Below are positions 24,675 through 33,317 of a DNA stretch of 64,000 bases, piece after piece. This stretch comes from W0P28-013 sp051878315 (GTDB lineage: Bacteria > Bacteroidota > Bacteroidia > Bacteroidales > Paludibacteraceae). The position numbers and the translations under genes were made by a program. The stretch covers positions 124,001 through 188,000 of the forward strand of contig JBJEJW010000067.1 in assembly GCA_051878315.1 (NCBI GenBank), in the 5' to 3' direction. Numbering within the stretch: position 1 is the stretch's first letter; the number at the start of each line of letters is the position of its first letter. A model generated the notes under the pieces. That model saw only the letters and a program-made list of their open reading frames with translations. It was not told where the DNA came from and made no database searches.

Positions 24675-25526
24675 ATGAAAAAAGTTACCTTTTTGATTGC
24701 CGCTTTGATATGCGGAGCATGGTGCGCTACGGCGCAAAATAACGAGAACGGCCACGAATATGTTGACCTCGGACTGTCGAGTGGTGTGTGCTGGGCTACC
24801 TGCAACGTAGGTGCCACTTCGCCTGAAGAGTATGGCGACTATTTCGCTTGGGGCGAAACCGAAACAAAAGCGACTTATGATTGGAGTACCTATTTTGATA
24901 CAACCGACGGAGGTAGTACTTTTACTGAATATACCGTCGGTGGCAAAACCGTGCTCGATCTCGATGACGATGCCGCTCGTGTTAATTTGGGCGGCGCATG
25001 GCGTATGCCTACAAGAGAGGAAATAAACGAGTTGCTAACAGCATGTACATGGACTTATACTACCACTTACAACGACAAAAACGTGAAAGGTTATGTGGTT
25101 ACGAGCAAAACTAACGACAATAGCATTTTTCTGCCGGCGGCCGGTTATCAACAAACCCAAAGTAGTGTTTCGATGGGCGGTAGTATAGGGTACTATTGGA
25201 CAAGTAATCTTTATACGGCATCCGAATCAAGAGCGTGGGTGTTGTGGTTGAATCAATCGAATAACAAACTTCAAGAAGACGTGTTCTATCGCTATACAGG
25301 TCGTTCTGTGCGTGCGGTGTGTGTGCCTGGAAGCGGCAGCACTACGGCGTTGCAGCCGGCCACAGCCGCAGTAAATGTTTACACCACAGCCGGCCGCATC
25401 GTGTGTGAGGGCGAGTTCCGCATCTACGACTTGCTCGGCCGCGACGTAACGCGCCTAAACGGCTCGTTGTGTGGTGTTTACGTTGTCAAGACTGCCGACA
25501 CCGCCGTTAAAGTCGTGGTAAAATAA
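24675..25526 (+). CDS. Secreted FISUMP/DUF1566-like protein with T9SS C-terminal domain
   Basis: A 283-residue protein with a signal peptide (KVTFLIAALICGAWCATAQ). The body (about 25-220) matches the Fibrobacter-type major paralogous domain seen in many Bacteroidota surface proteins: YVDLGLSSGVCWATCNVGA, FAWGETETK, GAWRMPTREEINELL, IFLPAAGY and YWTSNLY. The tail is a T9SS domain (RIYDLLGRDVTRLNGSLCG, ending VKVVVK). I chose ATG 24675 because it begins a proper signal peptide, whereas GTG 24621 adds 18 residues unlike one. The domain is thought to bind ligands at the surface, but its role is not established. Confidence 0.87.
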   Translation: MKKVTFLIAALICGAWCATAQNNENGHEYVDLGLSSGVCWATCNVGATSPEEYGDYFAWGETETKATYDWSTYFDTTDGGSTFTEYTVGGKTVLDLDDDAARVNLGGAWRMPTREEINELLTACTWTYTTTYNDKNVKGYVVTSKTNDNSIFLPAAGYQQTQSSVSMGGSIGYYWTSNLYTASESRAWVLWLNQSNNKLQEDVFYRYTGRSVRAVCVPGSGSTTALQPATAAVNVYTTAGRIVCEGEFRIYDLLGRDVTRLNGSLCGVYVVKTADTAVKVVVK

Positions 25527-25560
25527 TATCAGACATAGAGCATAGATTTTGGAACATAGA

Positions 25561-25598
25561 CAGTAGGGACGCGCCATGGCACGTCCCTACTGTTTTTT
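25561..25598. terminator. Terminator built on a REP-like palindrome
   Basis: An 11-bp perfect stem pairs 25561-25571 with 25582-25592, and T6 follows. The sequence GTAGGGACGCGCC with its mirrored arm resembles palindromic repeats seen dispersed in many bacterial genomes, so it may be a mobile or repeated palindrome acting as terminator between convergent genes. Confidence 0.65.
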
Positions 25599-25610
25599 AT
25601 GTATGTTGGC

Positions 25611-26909
25611 TCATTCTTTGCCGAAAAAAGCGTGCCGCAAGTCATTCACGCGGTCGAGTTTTTCCCAAGTGAAAAGTTCTACTTCGATGTCGATTTCGTG
25701 TGGTGTGTTATACGGCGAACAGAAGTGTTTGGTTATCACTTCGTTGGTGCGCCCGAAATGTCCGTAGGCAGCCGTTTCGGAGTAGATGGGATTACGTAGT
25801 TTCAAGTCGCGTTCGATAGCGCCTGGACGCAGGTCGAACAATGTGGCGATTTTCGCTGCAATTTCGCCGTCGCTCAATTGTATGTGCGCTGTATTGTAGG
25901 TGTTTACATACACGTTGAGCGGTTGTGCCACACCAATGGCGTACGACACCTGTACCAGCACTTCGTCGGCTACGCCGGCAGCCACTAAGTTTTTGGCAAT
26001 GTGGCGTGCTGCATAAGCGGCCGAACGGTCAACTTTCGAAGGGTCTTTGCCCGAGAATGCACCACCGCCGTGCGCACCTTTGCCACCATAAGTATCAACT
26101 ATGATTTTGCGTCCTGTCAAGCCGGTGTCGCCGTGAGGCCCACCGATGACGAATTTGCCTGTCGGGTTGACCAACAGTTCGTAGGAGTCGTCGAGGTACT
26201 GACGGTATTCGGGGTGTTTGTCGAATACACGCGGAATCAAAATTGTTTGCACATCGAGACGAATTTTTTCCTGCATGGCTTTATCGGCTTCGGCTTGCGC
26301 TTCAAGCGATGTGTCGCGAGGGCGTACAAATTCGTCGTGTTGCGTCGATAACACAATGGTGTGAATACGTCGCGGACGATGGTCGTCGCCGTATTCCACC
26401 GTTACTTGGCTCTTGGCATCGGGGCGCAGATAAGGCATCAAGGTTGTGTTTTTGCGAATGTCGGCTAATTCTATCAGCAACTGATGTGCGAGGTCGAGTG
26501 TCAACGGCATATAGTTGGCTGTTTCGTTGGTGGCGTAGCCGAACATCATGCCTTGGTCGCCGGCGCCTTGTGCCAACGGGTCGGTTTGCAGTACGCCGCG
26601 GCTGATGTCTTCCGATTGTTCATGTATGGCCGACAGCACGCCGCAACTCTCGGCGTCGAATTTGTATTCGCTTTTGGTGTAACCTATTTTGCGAATGGTG
26701 TCGCGCGCTACGCCCTGCAAGTCAATGTAAGCGCTCGACGATACTTCGCCACCAAGCACTACTTGTCCGGTGGTAACAAACGTTTCGCACGCAACGTGCG
26801 AGGCGGGATCGAATGCCAACAATTTGTCGAGAATGGCATCCGAAATTTGGTCAGCCACTTTGTCGGGATGACCTTCCGAAACGGATTCTGATGAAAATAA
26901 ATAACCCAT
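25611..26909 (-). CDS. metK: S-adenosylmethionine synthetase
   Basis: A 432-residue enzyme that makes SAM from methionine and ATP. Family motifs are GHPDKVADQISDAILD near the N-terminus, GAGDQGMMFGYATNE in the centre and GGGAFSGKDPSKVDRSAAYA in the C-terminal domain. Length is usual for the Bacteroidota type. The gene has its own strong promoter about 150 nt upstream, and between promoter and start lies a SAM-riboswitch-like element. Feedback control by its product is therefore likely. Confidence 0.96.
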   Translation of the reverse strand: MGYLFSSESVSEGHPDKVADQISDAILDKLLAFDPASHVACETFVTTGQVVLGGEVSSSAYIDLQGVARDTIRKIGYTKSEYKFDAESCGVLSAIHEQSEDISRGVLQTDPLAQGAGDQGMMFGYATNETANYMPLTLDLAHQLLIELADIRKNTTLMPYLRPDAKSQVTVEYGDDHRPRRIHTIVLSTQHDEFVRPRDTSLEAQAEADKAMQEKIRLDVQTILIPRVFDKHPEYRQYLDDSYELLVNPTGKFVIGGPHGDTGLTGRKIIVDTYGGKGAHGGGAFSGKDPSKVDRSAAYAARHIAKNLVAAGVADEVLVQVSYAIGVAQPLNVYVNTYNTAHIQLSDGEIAAKIATLFDLRPGAIERDLKLRNPIYSETAAYGHFGRTNEVITKHFCSPYNTPHEIDIEVELFTWEKLDRVNDLRHAFFGKE

Positions 26910-27003
26910 AACAACAGATTTTTAGAGGTTTTGGTTTCAAAAAATACAGTTTGTTTTGGGAGGATGTTCGCGTGTGCGGACGGAAAAAACGCGGAAGCGG
27001 AAC

Positions 27004-27060
27004 TTCTTTAGCATTTTTTAGCGTGGTTGCAAGCGGTCAAATCTCTCCACAAATGTGGCT
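27004..27060 (-). promoter_or_regulatory. SAM-I (S-box)-like riboswitch in the metK leader
   Basis: On the minus strand the leader reads GTGGAGAGATTTGACC, then GCTTGCAACCACG, then AAAAAATGCTAAAG. GCAACC and GCTAA are the hallmark conserved boxes of S-box RNAs, and GTGG pairs with CCAC across the core. This fits the compact form I recall ahead of methionine genes in Bacteroidota. A T6 tract after a GC-rich segment (26984-27000) could be the expression platform. The exact ends of helix P1 are uncertain. Confidence 0.6.
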
Positions 27061-27061
27061 G

Positions 27062-27092
27062 CAAAGATAATGCTTTTTGACCATATATGCAA
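27062..27092 (-). promoter_or_regulatory. Promoter of metK
   Basis: On the minus strand TATCTTTG (27069-27062) and TTG (27092-27090) are 20 nt apart, directly before the riboswitch-like leader. Confidence 0.75.
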
Positions 27093-27143
27093 CGTTGCGA
27101 GCAAAAAAAGATGATTTCTCGCAATACATTGGTTGTCAATTTG

Positions 27144-28118
27144 TTAAAAGTTGCCGACGATGGCGTTAATGGATTTCCAAGTGCGGTCGTCCATTTTTGC
27201 GCCGACGAATGTGATGACGTGTCCGGCACAGATGGTACCGATTTTGGCGCATTTATCAAGCGACAAACCGCGCGCGTAGCCGTACAAAAATCCAGCAGCA
27301 TAAAGGTCGCCGGCGCCGGTGGTGTCGATGCAGTTCACTTTGGCGGCTGGTATGCGGAATACGGTGTCGCCCGATACGGCAAACGAACCGCGTTTGCCCA
27401 CTTTTACAATAGCGATGGAGCAGAGTTGGGCAATCTCGTGCGCCGCTTCTTCGTCGTGTTTGCCGGTGAAAGCAAAGGCTTCGTCTTCGTTGGCAAATAC
27501 AATATCGACATAGCGTTTGGCGTAGTCGCGCAGAAAATCCTTGTGCGCTTCCACCACATTGTAACTCGCGAGGTCAAGCGACACTTGCATGCCGGCATTG
27601 TGTGCCAACTCGGCAGCACGCAGCATCAGTTCGTGGCTTTCGACCATGTAACCTTCGATATGGAGTAAATTGAAATCGCGCAACATCTCGGCACTGAGGT
27701 CGGAGGCACGTAAATCGCTGGCAGCTCCCAAATAGGTACACATAGTGCGTTCGCTGTCGGGCGAAATCAGCACATGGCAACGTCCCGATGGCAGTTGCGA
27801 GCCGAGCAGATAGGTGAGAACACCGTTTTCAAACGAATCGACTTTGAAAAAATCGCCGATGGAGTCGCTACCTACTTTACCGATGAATCCGACATCAACG
27901 CCAAGCCGTGCCAATCCCGAAATGGTATTTGATGCCGAACCGCCGGTGGCCACATGTTGGTCGAGCAGAATGGTGGCCTCTTGTATGGCGCGCATTTTAT
28001 TCTCGTCGATGAGCTGCATACTTCCTTTCGGCAATTCGAGCCGCTGCAAAAGGTCGTCGGACTTGAGGCGCATCAGTATGTCCACGAGGGCATTGCCCAT
28101 GCCGAGAATTTTTTTCAT
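27144..28118 (-). CDS. PfkB family sugar/nucleoside kinase
   Basis: A 324-residue ribokinase-fold kinase. The substrate-side glycine motif GGSASNTISGLARLG is at about 57-71, and the catalytic anion-hole motif DTTGAGDLYAAGFLYG, with the base Asp, is at about 263-278. The substrate cannot be told from sequence; adenosine, ribose or fructose are all possible in this family. In Bacteroidota such a gene is often annotated adenosine kinase. It lies downstream of tRNA-Asn with a terminator between, and no strong promoter of its own is visible. Confidence 0.88.
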   Translation of the reverse strand: MKKILGMGNALVDILMRLKSDDLLQRLELPKGSMQLIDENKMRAIQEATILLDQHVATGGSASNTISGLARLGVDVGFIGKVGSDSIGDFFKVDSFENGVLTYLLGSQLPSGRCHVLISPDSERTMCTYLGAASDLRASDLSAEMLRDFNLLHIEGYMVESHELMLRAAELAHNAGMQVSLDLASYNVVEAHKDFLRDYAKRYVDIVFANEDEAFAFTGKHDEEAAHEIAQLCSIAIVKVGKRGSFAVSGDTVFRIPAAKVNCIDTTGAGDLYAAGFLYGYARGLSLDKCAKIGTICAGHVITFVGAKMDDRTWKSINAIVGNF

Positions 28119-28156
28119 CGCGTGTGTCTTTTTCGCTTGTTGCGTGTGCTGTTTTC

Positions 28157-28198
28157 AAAAAAAATAAAGAAGCCGCTGCTCGTAAAAAGTGCGGCTTC
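28157..28198 (-). terminator. Terminator of tRNA-Asn
   Basis: On the minus strand an 8-bp GC-rich stem (28198-28191 with 28176-28169) is followed by T3-A-T8. It lies just past the tRNA 3' end. Confidence 0.8.
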
Positions 28199-28208
28199 CG
28201 CTGTGTTG

Positions 28209-28282
28209 CGCTCCATGGAGGACTTGAACCTACGACCCCCTGATTAACAGTCAGGTGCTCTAACCAACTGAGCTAATGAAGC
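28209..28282 (-). tRNA. tRNA-Asn (anticodon GUU)
   Basis: A 74-nt cloverleaf. The acceptor stem pairs 28282-28276 with 28216-28210 (one G-U pair). The D-arm has AGCTCAGTTGGTTAGAGC. The anticodon stem CCTGA/TCAGG holds loop CTGTTAA, so the anticodon is GTT. The T-arm contains GGTTCAAGTCC and has one U-C mismatch in its stem. CCA is not encoded after the discriminator G. Promoter and terminator are both visible, so it is transcribed alone. Confidence 0.95.
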
Positions 28283-28312
28283 ATATCAAATATCGTTCCC
28301 GATTTTGCGTTG

Positions 28313-28342
28313 CAAAGATAGCGCTTTTTTTTGACTTGGCAA
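28313..28342 (-). promoter_or_regulatory. Promoter of tRNA-Asn
   Basis: On the minus strand TATCTTTG (28320-28313) and TTG (28342-28340) are 19 nt apart, about 30 nt before the mature tRNA 5' end. Confidence 0.75.
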
Positions 28343-28401
28343 AATAAAATCGACTTTTTTTTCAAAAAAAAGCATTCTAAACTTATTGCGCTGATTGTTA
28401 G

Positions 28402-28767
28402 TTAGTTTATGGGTGCCAAAAAGGCGTCTTCGATGTGCTCGATACGATAATTGCCATGGTCGGGGATGACACTGACGACATCGAAACGCACGTCGGCATC
28501 GATATTGTGCTGCAAAATGTATTCGTGGGCGGCAGTTACGATATGGCGTATTTTGGTCGGTGTAACGGCGTCTTTCGGGTGTTCGAAGTGCTCGGTCGAG
28601 CGCGACTTGACTTCGACGACGATTAACAGCCCGTTTTTCTCGGCTACAATGTCGAGTTCGGCATGTCCGAAACGCCAATTACAATCGCGAATGATGTAAC
28701 CGTGGTCGCGCAGAAATTGTTGGGCTCGTAATTCGCCTTCTTTGCCCAAATCGTTGTGTTGTGCCAT
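28402..28767 (-). CDS. YraN family (UPF0102) endonuclease-fold protein
   Basis: A 121-residue protein of the restriction-endonuclease-like fold. LGKEGELRAQQFLRDHGY opens the family pattern, and GHAELDIVAEKNGLLIVVEV contains the D...ExK-like core. The family is widespread and usually single copy, with an unclear role in DNA handling. It has a divergent promoter pair with the small gene at 28879. Confidence 0.92.
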   Translation of the reverse strand: MAQHNDLGKEGELRAQQFLRDHGYIIRDCNWRFGHAELDIVAEKNGLLIVVEVKSRSTEHFEHPKDAVTPTKIRHIVTAAHEYILQHNIDADVRFDVVSVIPDHGNYRIEHIEDAFLAPIN

Positions 28768-28789
28768 GTTTGAAACGGGTTTTGGTCTG

Positions 28790-28821
28790 CAAAATTACAC
28801 AATATTTATATAAAACTGCAA
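28790..28821 (-). promoter_or_regulatory. Promoter of yraN
   Basis: On the minus strand TAATTTTG (28797-28790) and TTG (28821-28819) are 21 nt apart. Confidence 0.65.
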
Positions 28822-28827
28822 TGCTTT

Positions 28828-28857
28828 TTGTATTTTCGATAAAAATTCGTATATTTG
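28828..28857 (+). promoter_or_regulatory. Promoter of the small RHH-like gene and rmuC
   Basis: TTG (28828-28830) and TATATTTG (28850-28857) are 19 nt apart. The TTG element sits only 6 nt from that of the divergent yraN promoter. Confidence 0.65.
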
Positions 28858-28878
28858 CAAGTTAAATTGGTTTGTAAA

Positions 28879-29088
28879 GTGAATGCAAAAAAGAAAATAA
28901 ACGGTACACGGGCGGTGTTGAAACGTACCCATCGTGTTGCGTTTATGTTGAACGACGAGGAACGCAAATATTTGGAGGCGTACGTCAATCGTTATAAGGT
29001 GGATAATGTGTCGAAATTTTTGCGTGATGCCGTTATGCGCACGGTGTTGCGTCAACTCGACGAAGACCGCCCGACGCTGTTTGACTAA
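28879..29088 (+). CDS. Small ribbon-helix-helix-like protein
   Basis: A 69-residue basic protein. It has a beta-strand-like start (TRAVLKRTHRVAFMLN) followed by two helices (DEERKYLEAYVNRYKV and NVSKFLRDAVMRTVLRQL), the layout of short ribbon-helix-helix or MobC-type DNA-binding proteins. I chose GTG 28879 because the in-frame TTG at 28855 lies inside the TATATTTG promoter element. rmuC begins 20 nt later, so the two share a transcript. A DNA-binding role is inferred from shape only. Confidence 0.7.
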   Translation: MNAKKKINGTRAVLKRTHRVAFMLNDEERKYLEAYVNRYKVDNVSKFLRDAVMRTVLRQLDEDRPTLFD

Positions 29089-29108
29089 ACTTGGAGGAGG
29101 ATTGCAAA

Positions 29109-30383
29109 ATGAATGTCGTGTGGCTAATAGTCGGCGTAGCAGTGGGATTGGCAGCAGGGTTTTTGTTGGCCTATCTGATGCAAAAAAGTAAACAAATGTT
29201 GTTGGCATCGCAATTGGAAACGGCGCAAAACGAGAAGGAAAACTTGTCGGCCGAGTTGAGTGCGGTGCGTGCCGATTTGTCGGCAAAAACGGTGGAACAA
29301 GCCACAACGGCAGCCAATTTGGACAATTTAAAAGAGCAGTTAGCACAACAGAAACAAGATATGGCCACGTTGCAACAGCGCTTGACGGCCGAATTTGAAA
29401 ATATGGCTAACCGCATACTGAAAGAACGCGCTGCCGAATTGTCGGAAGCAAGCAAAAAAGATATTGGTGCCATATTGAACCCGTTGAAAGAGAATATCGC
29501 CGAGTTCAAACAGCAAGTGCGCGAGGCCTATTCCGTCGAAATGCGCGACAAAGCCGGTTTGCGCGAACAACTGAAATTGCTGGCCGAACAAAATACACGC
29601 ATCAGCAACGAAGCCAATAACCTGACGAAAGCGTTGAAAGGCGATGTGAAACAGCAAGGCAATTGGGGCGAAATCATTTTGGAACGCGTGCTCGAAATGT
29701 CGGGGTTACACAAGGGACGCGAGTACGAACGCGAAGCCGTTACAAAAGATGATAATAATGCCAATTTGCGTCCCGATGTTATTGTGCATTTACCTGATAA
29801 TAAGCATGTTATTATCGATTCGAAAGTGTCGCTTGTGGCCTACGATCGTTTAGTGAATGCACAGGATAAAGTTGCTTACGAAGCCGCCCTCAAAGAACAT
29901 GTGGCATCGTTGAAGAAGCATGTGGCCGAATTGGCGGCGAAGAATTATCCGAATTTGCCGGGATTGAATGCCCCCGATTTCGTGCTGATGTTTGTACCGA
30001 TAGAGGCTATGTTTGCAGTGGCCGTCGAGGCCGATCAGAATCTTTTCGCGTATGCGTGGGAAAAAAAGATTGTCATTGTCAGCCCGACAACATTGCTGGC
30101 AACTTTGCGCACTATGGCCAGCATTTGGCAGCAAGAAAATCAGACCAAAAACGCACTTGAAATAGCACGGCTCGGTGGCGTATTGTACGATAAGTTGGTC
30201 GGGTTTATCGACGATTTTCAGAAAATAAAACGTAATTTGGACGCTGCCGACAAAGCCTACAACGACGCTCTCGGCAAAATGAGCACAGGCAAAGGCAATA
30301 TGCTGAATACGGCAGAACGCATCAAAGAACTTGGTGCCAAGGCAGGCAAAACGATACCGCAAAATTTATTGCAAGGCGAATGA
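29109..30383 (+). CDS. rmuC: DNA recombination protein RmuC
   Basis: A 424-residue protein with an N-terminal membrane anchor (VWLIVGVAVGLAAGFLLAYL). A long coiled coil (about 30-150) precedes the RmuC nuclease-like domain, with GNWGEIILERVLEMSGL, RPDVIVHLPDNKHVIIDSKV and FVPIEAMFAVAVE. RmuC limits inversions between inverted repeats and has recently been tied to defence against foreign DNA. ATG 29109 follows a GGAGGAGG ribosome-binding-like sequence, uncommon in this phylum, and is preferred to TTG 29091. Its stop overlaps the next start (ATGA). Confidence 0.92.
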   Translation: MNVVWLIVGVAVGLAAGFLLAYLMQKSKQMLLASQLETAQNEKENLSAELSAVRADLSAKTVEQATTAANLDNLKEQLAQQKQDMATLQQRLTAEFENMANRILKERAAELSEASKKDIGAILNPLKENIAEFKQQVREAYSVEMRDKAGLREQLKLLAEQNTRISNEANNLTKALKGDVKQQGNWGEIILERVLEMSGLHKGREYEREAVTKDDNNANLRPDVIVHLPDNKHVIIDSKVSLVAYDRLVNAQDKVAYEAALKEHVASLKKHVAELAAKNYPNLPGLNAPDFVLMFVPIEAMFAVAVEADQNLFAYAWEKKIVIVSPTTLLATLRTMASIWQQENQTKNALEIARLGGVLYDKLVGFIDDFQKIKRNLDAADKAYNDALGKMSTGKGNMLNTAERIKELGAKAGKTIPQNLLQGE

Positions 30384-30724
30384 TGACGAAACGTATAGTG
30401 TTGATATTCGGAGTGTCGCTCATTTTTGCAATGGGCATACAAGCACAACCTGCGCGTGTGCCTGCTGTGCGCGAACCTATCGAAGTAATACAGCCCGACA
30501 GCACTGTGCTGACGGTGTTGTTGCATGGCGACGAGTGGAAACATTGGCGTACCACTATCGACGGATTTGTAATCGATCAGAACGACAAAGGTTTCTATTG
30601 TTATATCGTTACCAACTGTCACGGCGAACAAGGTGTGGGGTGTCGTGTGGCGCACGATCCCGCTGTTCGCTCGCGCTGCGAAAGTAAGTATTTGGCGAAG
30701 AAAGGTGTAAAATGCAAAAAATAA
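30380..30724 (+). CDS. Secreted stand-alone M6-protease N-terminal module
   Basis: A 114-residue protein with a signal peptide (IVLIFGVSLIFAMGIQAQ). One module follows, homologous to the N-terminal propeptide-like region of the two M6 proteases in this window: QPDSTVLTVLLHGDEWKHW, TIDGFVIDQNDKGFYCY. It has no protease domain and four Cys residues in its C-terminal third. It overlaps rmuC by 4 nt and lies just before the M6 protease at 30731. It may be a trans-acting chaperone or inhibitor for that protease, or a remnant; this is inference. Confidence 0.75.
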   Translation: MMTKRIVLIFGVSLIFAMGIQAQPARVPAVREPIEVIQPDSTVLTVLLHGDEWKHWRTTIDGFVIDQNDKGFYCYIVTNCHGEQGVGCRVAHDPAVRSRCESKYLAKKGVKCKK

Positions 30725-30730
30725 AGTGTG

Positions 30731-33310
30731 ATGAAAAAAAATCTTATATGTTGCTATAGTCTGTTGTGTATATGTGGAATGTTGTTGGCAGTACCCGCAC
30801 AACGCAATGTGGTGTCGGTGCAGCAACCGGATGGCACTATGTTGCAGGTGCGATTGCATGGCGATGAATATTTTCATTATGTAACTACGGCCGATGGTTA
30901 TTTGATTCAGAAAAATACGGCTGGTGTTTACGAATACGGTATTGTGGACATGGCGGCCGATACAATTCGTCTGTCGGGTGTCAAGGCACACACAAACAAC
31001 CGACGCACCACTGCCGAATGTCGTTTTTTGACCTCGCTTGACCAGCATGCCGTATCGGCTTATGCGGCTCGACACAATCGGCAGTCGCGTGCGAAAAATA
31101 CACTGACAACGTATGGCGTGGCCAAAACGGTTGGTTATGCGCAGAATGTTCCCAAGGGCTTGATCATCCTTGTCGATTTGGACGATTGCGCGCATACCAA
31201 AGGCGCATCGGCCAAAGACTATTTTATGGACATGATGAATAAGGAAGGTTTTGCGGATAATGGTGCCACCGGTTCGGTGCACGACTATTTCGCGGCATCG
31301 TCGCACAATGTCTATAAACCTCAGTTCGAGGTTGTCGGGCCGTTCAAAGTGAGTCGTAAAACGGCTGAATATGCAGGTAAAAACGGATGGGATTATGTGT
31401 ATCAAATGGTGAATGAAGCCTGTTCGTTAGCTTACGAAAGCGGTGTGTCGTTTGCCGATTACGACCTCAATGGTGACAAGGTGGTGGATTATGTCTATGT
31501 GATTTACGCCGGTTATAGCGCCGCTCAACATGCCGAAAATGCCATTTGGCCGCATTCGGCGACCTTGTCAATGTTTAATGTGAATGAGGCCAACAGAACG
31601 TATGGCGGTTACACTATCGATTTGTATGCGTGCGGATCGGAACTCGATGGTCACACAGGGCGCGATATGGCCGGTATTGGTACATTTTGCCACGAATTTA
31701 GCCATGTAATAGGTATGCCTGATTATTACGATACGCAAGATGATGACAACGATGAAACAGTCGGGCGATGGAATATAATGGATTACGGATGCTACAACAA
31801 CGATGGCAAGACGCCGCCGCTTTATTCGGCGTACGACCGTTTCTATATGGGCTGGATGACTCCCAAAATTATGAACGCCAACGAAGATGTAACGTTGGAA
31901 TCGTTGGCGACATCGAATACGGCGCGTCTTGTTACGACCGATGGTACAATGCCTGCTACTGCTACTACGACGAAGGATATGTGGTTTTTTGAAAATCGTC
32001 AGCAAACCGGTTGGGATACCTATCTGCCGGGCCATGGATTGTTGGTCACAAAAGTACAATACAACCAAAATGCGTGGTATAGCAATGTGGTTAATAGCGA
32101 ATCAAAACTGCGTTTCGATATACAGGAAGCTGCCGGCAAAAAATCATTTTTCGGCAACGACAGCGACCCATTCCCCGGTACGGGAAACATAACATCTTAT
32201 GTGCCGGTTGGCGCGTACGATTTGACAGATATTCAGGAAAAAGCAGGTGTCGTATCGTTCAAATTTATGGGTGGTGCCGAGTGTCGCTACCGCAATGAGT
32301 GCCTCACTGAGCATTGTTACATCATGTACGAAACGACTTGTACGAATGAGGGCGATACCTATACACTCAAACTCTGTCCTGATTTCGGCTACGAACTGCT
32401 GCCCGACGAAGACCATTTCGCAATAATGATGGGCTCAGATTATTTGACCATCGGTAAGGACTGCTCCTTTGCCGATAGCGTGCTTACTATACCTTATGTA
32501 AAAGGTAAAGTGGAGGTTTATGCCGTGGCTACAGCCCAAAACGTAGATGGCCAGGTGGCATTGCATTACGATGTGATAGAAGGCGTTACGCCAGACAATG
32601 GAACGTTTGAAGATCGCTATATTGCCACAAATGAACCGCTTGTTGAAACTTGGGTGGCGGCCGATTGTTTTGAAACACTTACCGACGATAACGTGTTGGT
32701 TGAGGTGAAAGTGGGTGATAAAGAAATAGAATCCGCTTATACCGTTGCCGATGGCCGATTGACTATCACGTTACAGTCGCAGCGACTTACCGACAATGTG
32801 TCGATTAGTATTTTGGCAACAGCCCAACCGACGGTCTATTTTGACGGCGAACATTGTACGTTGGATGGTGCCGAGTGTGTCGGTCGGGGGGAAAGGTATT
32901 CTGCCACAATCGTGGCGGAATCAGGTTATCATCTGACAGCCGACAATGTGATAATTACTATGGATGATGACGATTTGGAAGTCGGCGAAGATTTTACATT
33001 TCACGACGGTCGGCTTGTTATTCGCAAGGTCGATGGCGACATCGAGATTGTTGCCATTGCCATGTCAATGCCATCGGGTGTGCCGTCGGAGCAGGTGTCG
33101 CAACCCGTGGCTACCGTATGTGGTGATATGTTGCACCTCGATTATCTGCCCGCACACGCACATATCGTGCTGTACGATGCAGTCGGACGTGTGTTGTTGA
33201 GTACGTGTGCATCCGCATCGGTTATGTCGTGTCCGTTGTCGTCGGCCGGCATCTATTTGGTTCAGATACAATGCGGTAGCGACGTAACGATGTTGAAAAT
33301 TATAAGATGA
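30731..33310 (+). CDS. M6 family metalloprotease with T9SS-type C-terminus
   Basis: An 859-residue secreted protease. A signal peptide and N-terminal module (QPDGTMLQVRLHGDEYFHY) precede a M6/immune-inhibitor-A-type catalytic domain. The zinc motif HEFSH is in GTFCHEFSHVIGMPDYYD (about 318), and WNIMDYGCYN supplies the Met-turn region. Several beta-sandwich repeats fill about 530-790. A T9SS-like tail (HIVLYDAVGRVLLSTC, AGIYLVQIQCG) ends the protein. M6 enzymes degrade host or extracellular proteins. GTG 30728 directly precedes ATG 30731, and either could serve as start. Confidence 0.9.
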   Translation: MKKNLICCYSLLCICGMLLAVPAQRNVVSVQQPDGTMLQVRLHGDEYFHYVTTADGYLIQKNTAGVYEYGIVDMAADTIRLSGVKAHTNNRRTTAECRFLTSLDQHAVSAYAARHNRQSRAKNTLTTYGVAKTVGYAQNVPKGLIILVDLDDCAHTKGASAKDYFMDMMNKEGFADNGATGSVHDYFAASSHNVYKPQFEVVGPFKVSRKTAEYAGKNGWDYVYQMVNEACSLAYESGVSFADYDLNGDKVVDYVYVIYAGYSAAQHAENAIWPHSATLSMFNVNEANRTYGGYTIDLYACGSELDGHTGRDMAGIGTFCHEFSHVIGMPDYYDTQDDDNDETVGRWNIMDYGCYNNDGKTPPLYSAYDRFYMGWMTPKIMNANEDVTLESLATSNTARLVTTDGTMPATATTTKDMWFFENRQQTGWDTYLPGHGLLVTKVQYNQNAWYSNVVNSESKLRFDIQEAAGKKSFFGNDSDPFPGTGNITSYVPVGAYDLTDIQEKAGVVSFKFMGGAECRYRNECLTEHCYIMYETTCTNEGDTYTLKLCPDFGYELLPDEDHFAIMMGSDYLTIGKDCSFADSVLTIPYVKGKVEVYAVATAQNVDGQVALHYDVIEGVTPDNGTFEDRYIATNEPLVETWVAADCFETLTDDNVLVEVKVGDKEIESAYTVADGRLTITLQSQRLTDNVSISILATAQPTVYFDGEHCTLDGAECVGRGERYSATIVAESGYHLTADNVIITMDDDDLEVGEDFTFHDGRLVIRKVDGDIEIVAIAMSMPSGVPSEQVSQPVATVCGDMLHLDYLPAHAHIVLYDAVGRVLLSTCASASVMSCPLSSAGIYLVQIQCGSDVTMLKIIR

Positions 33311-33317
33311 GAAGACT

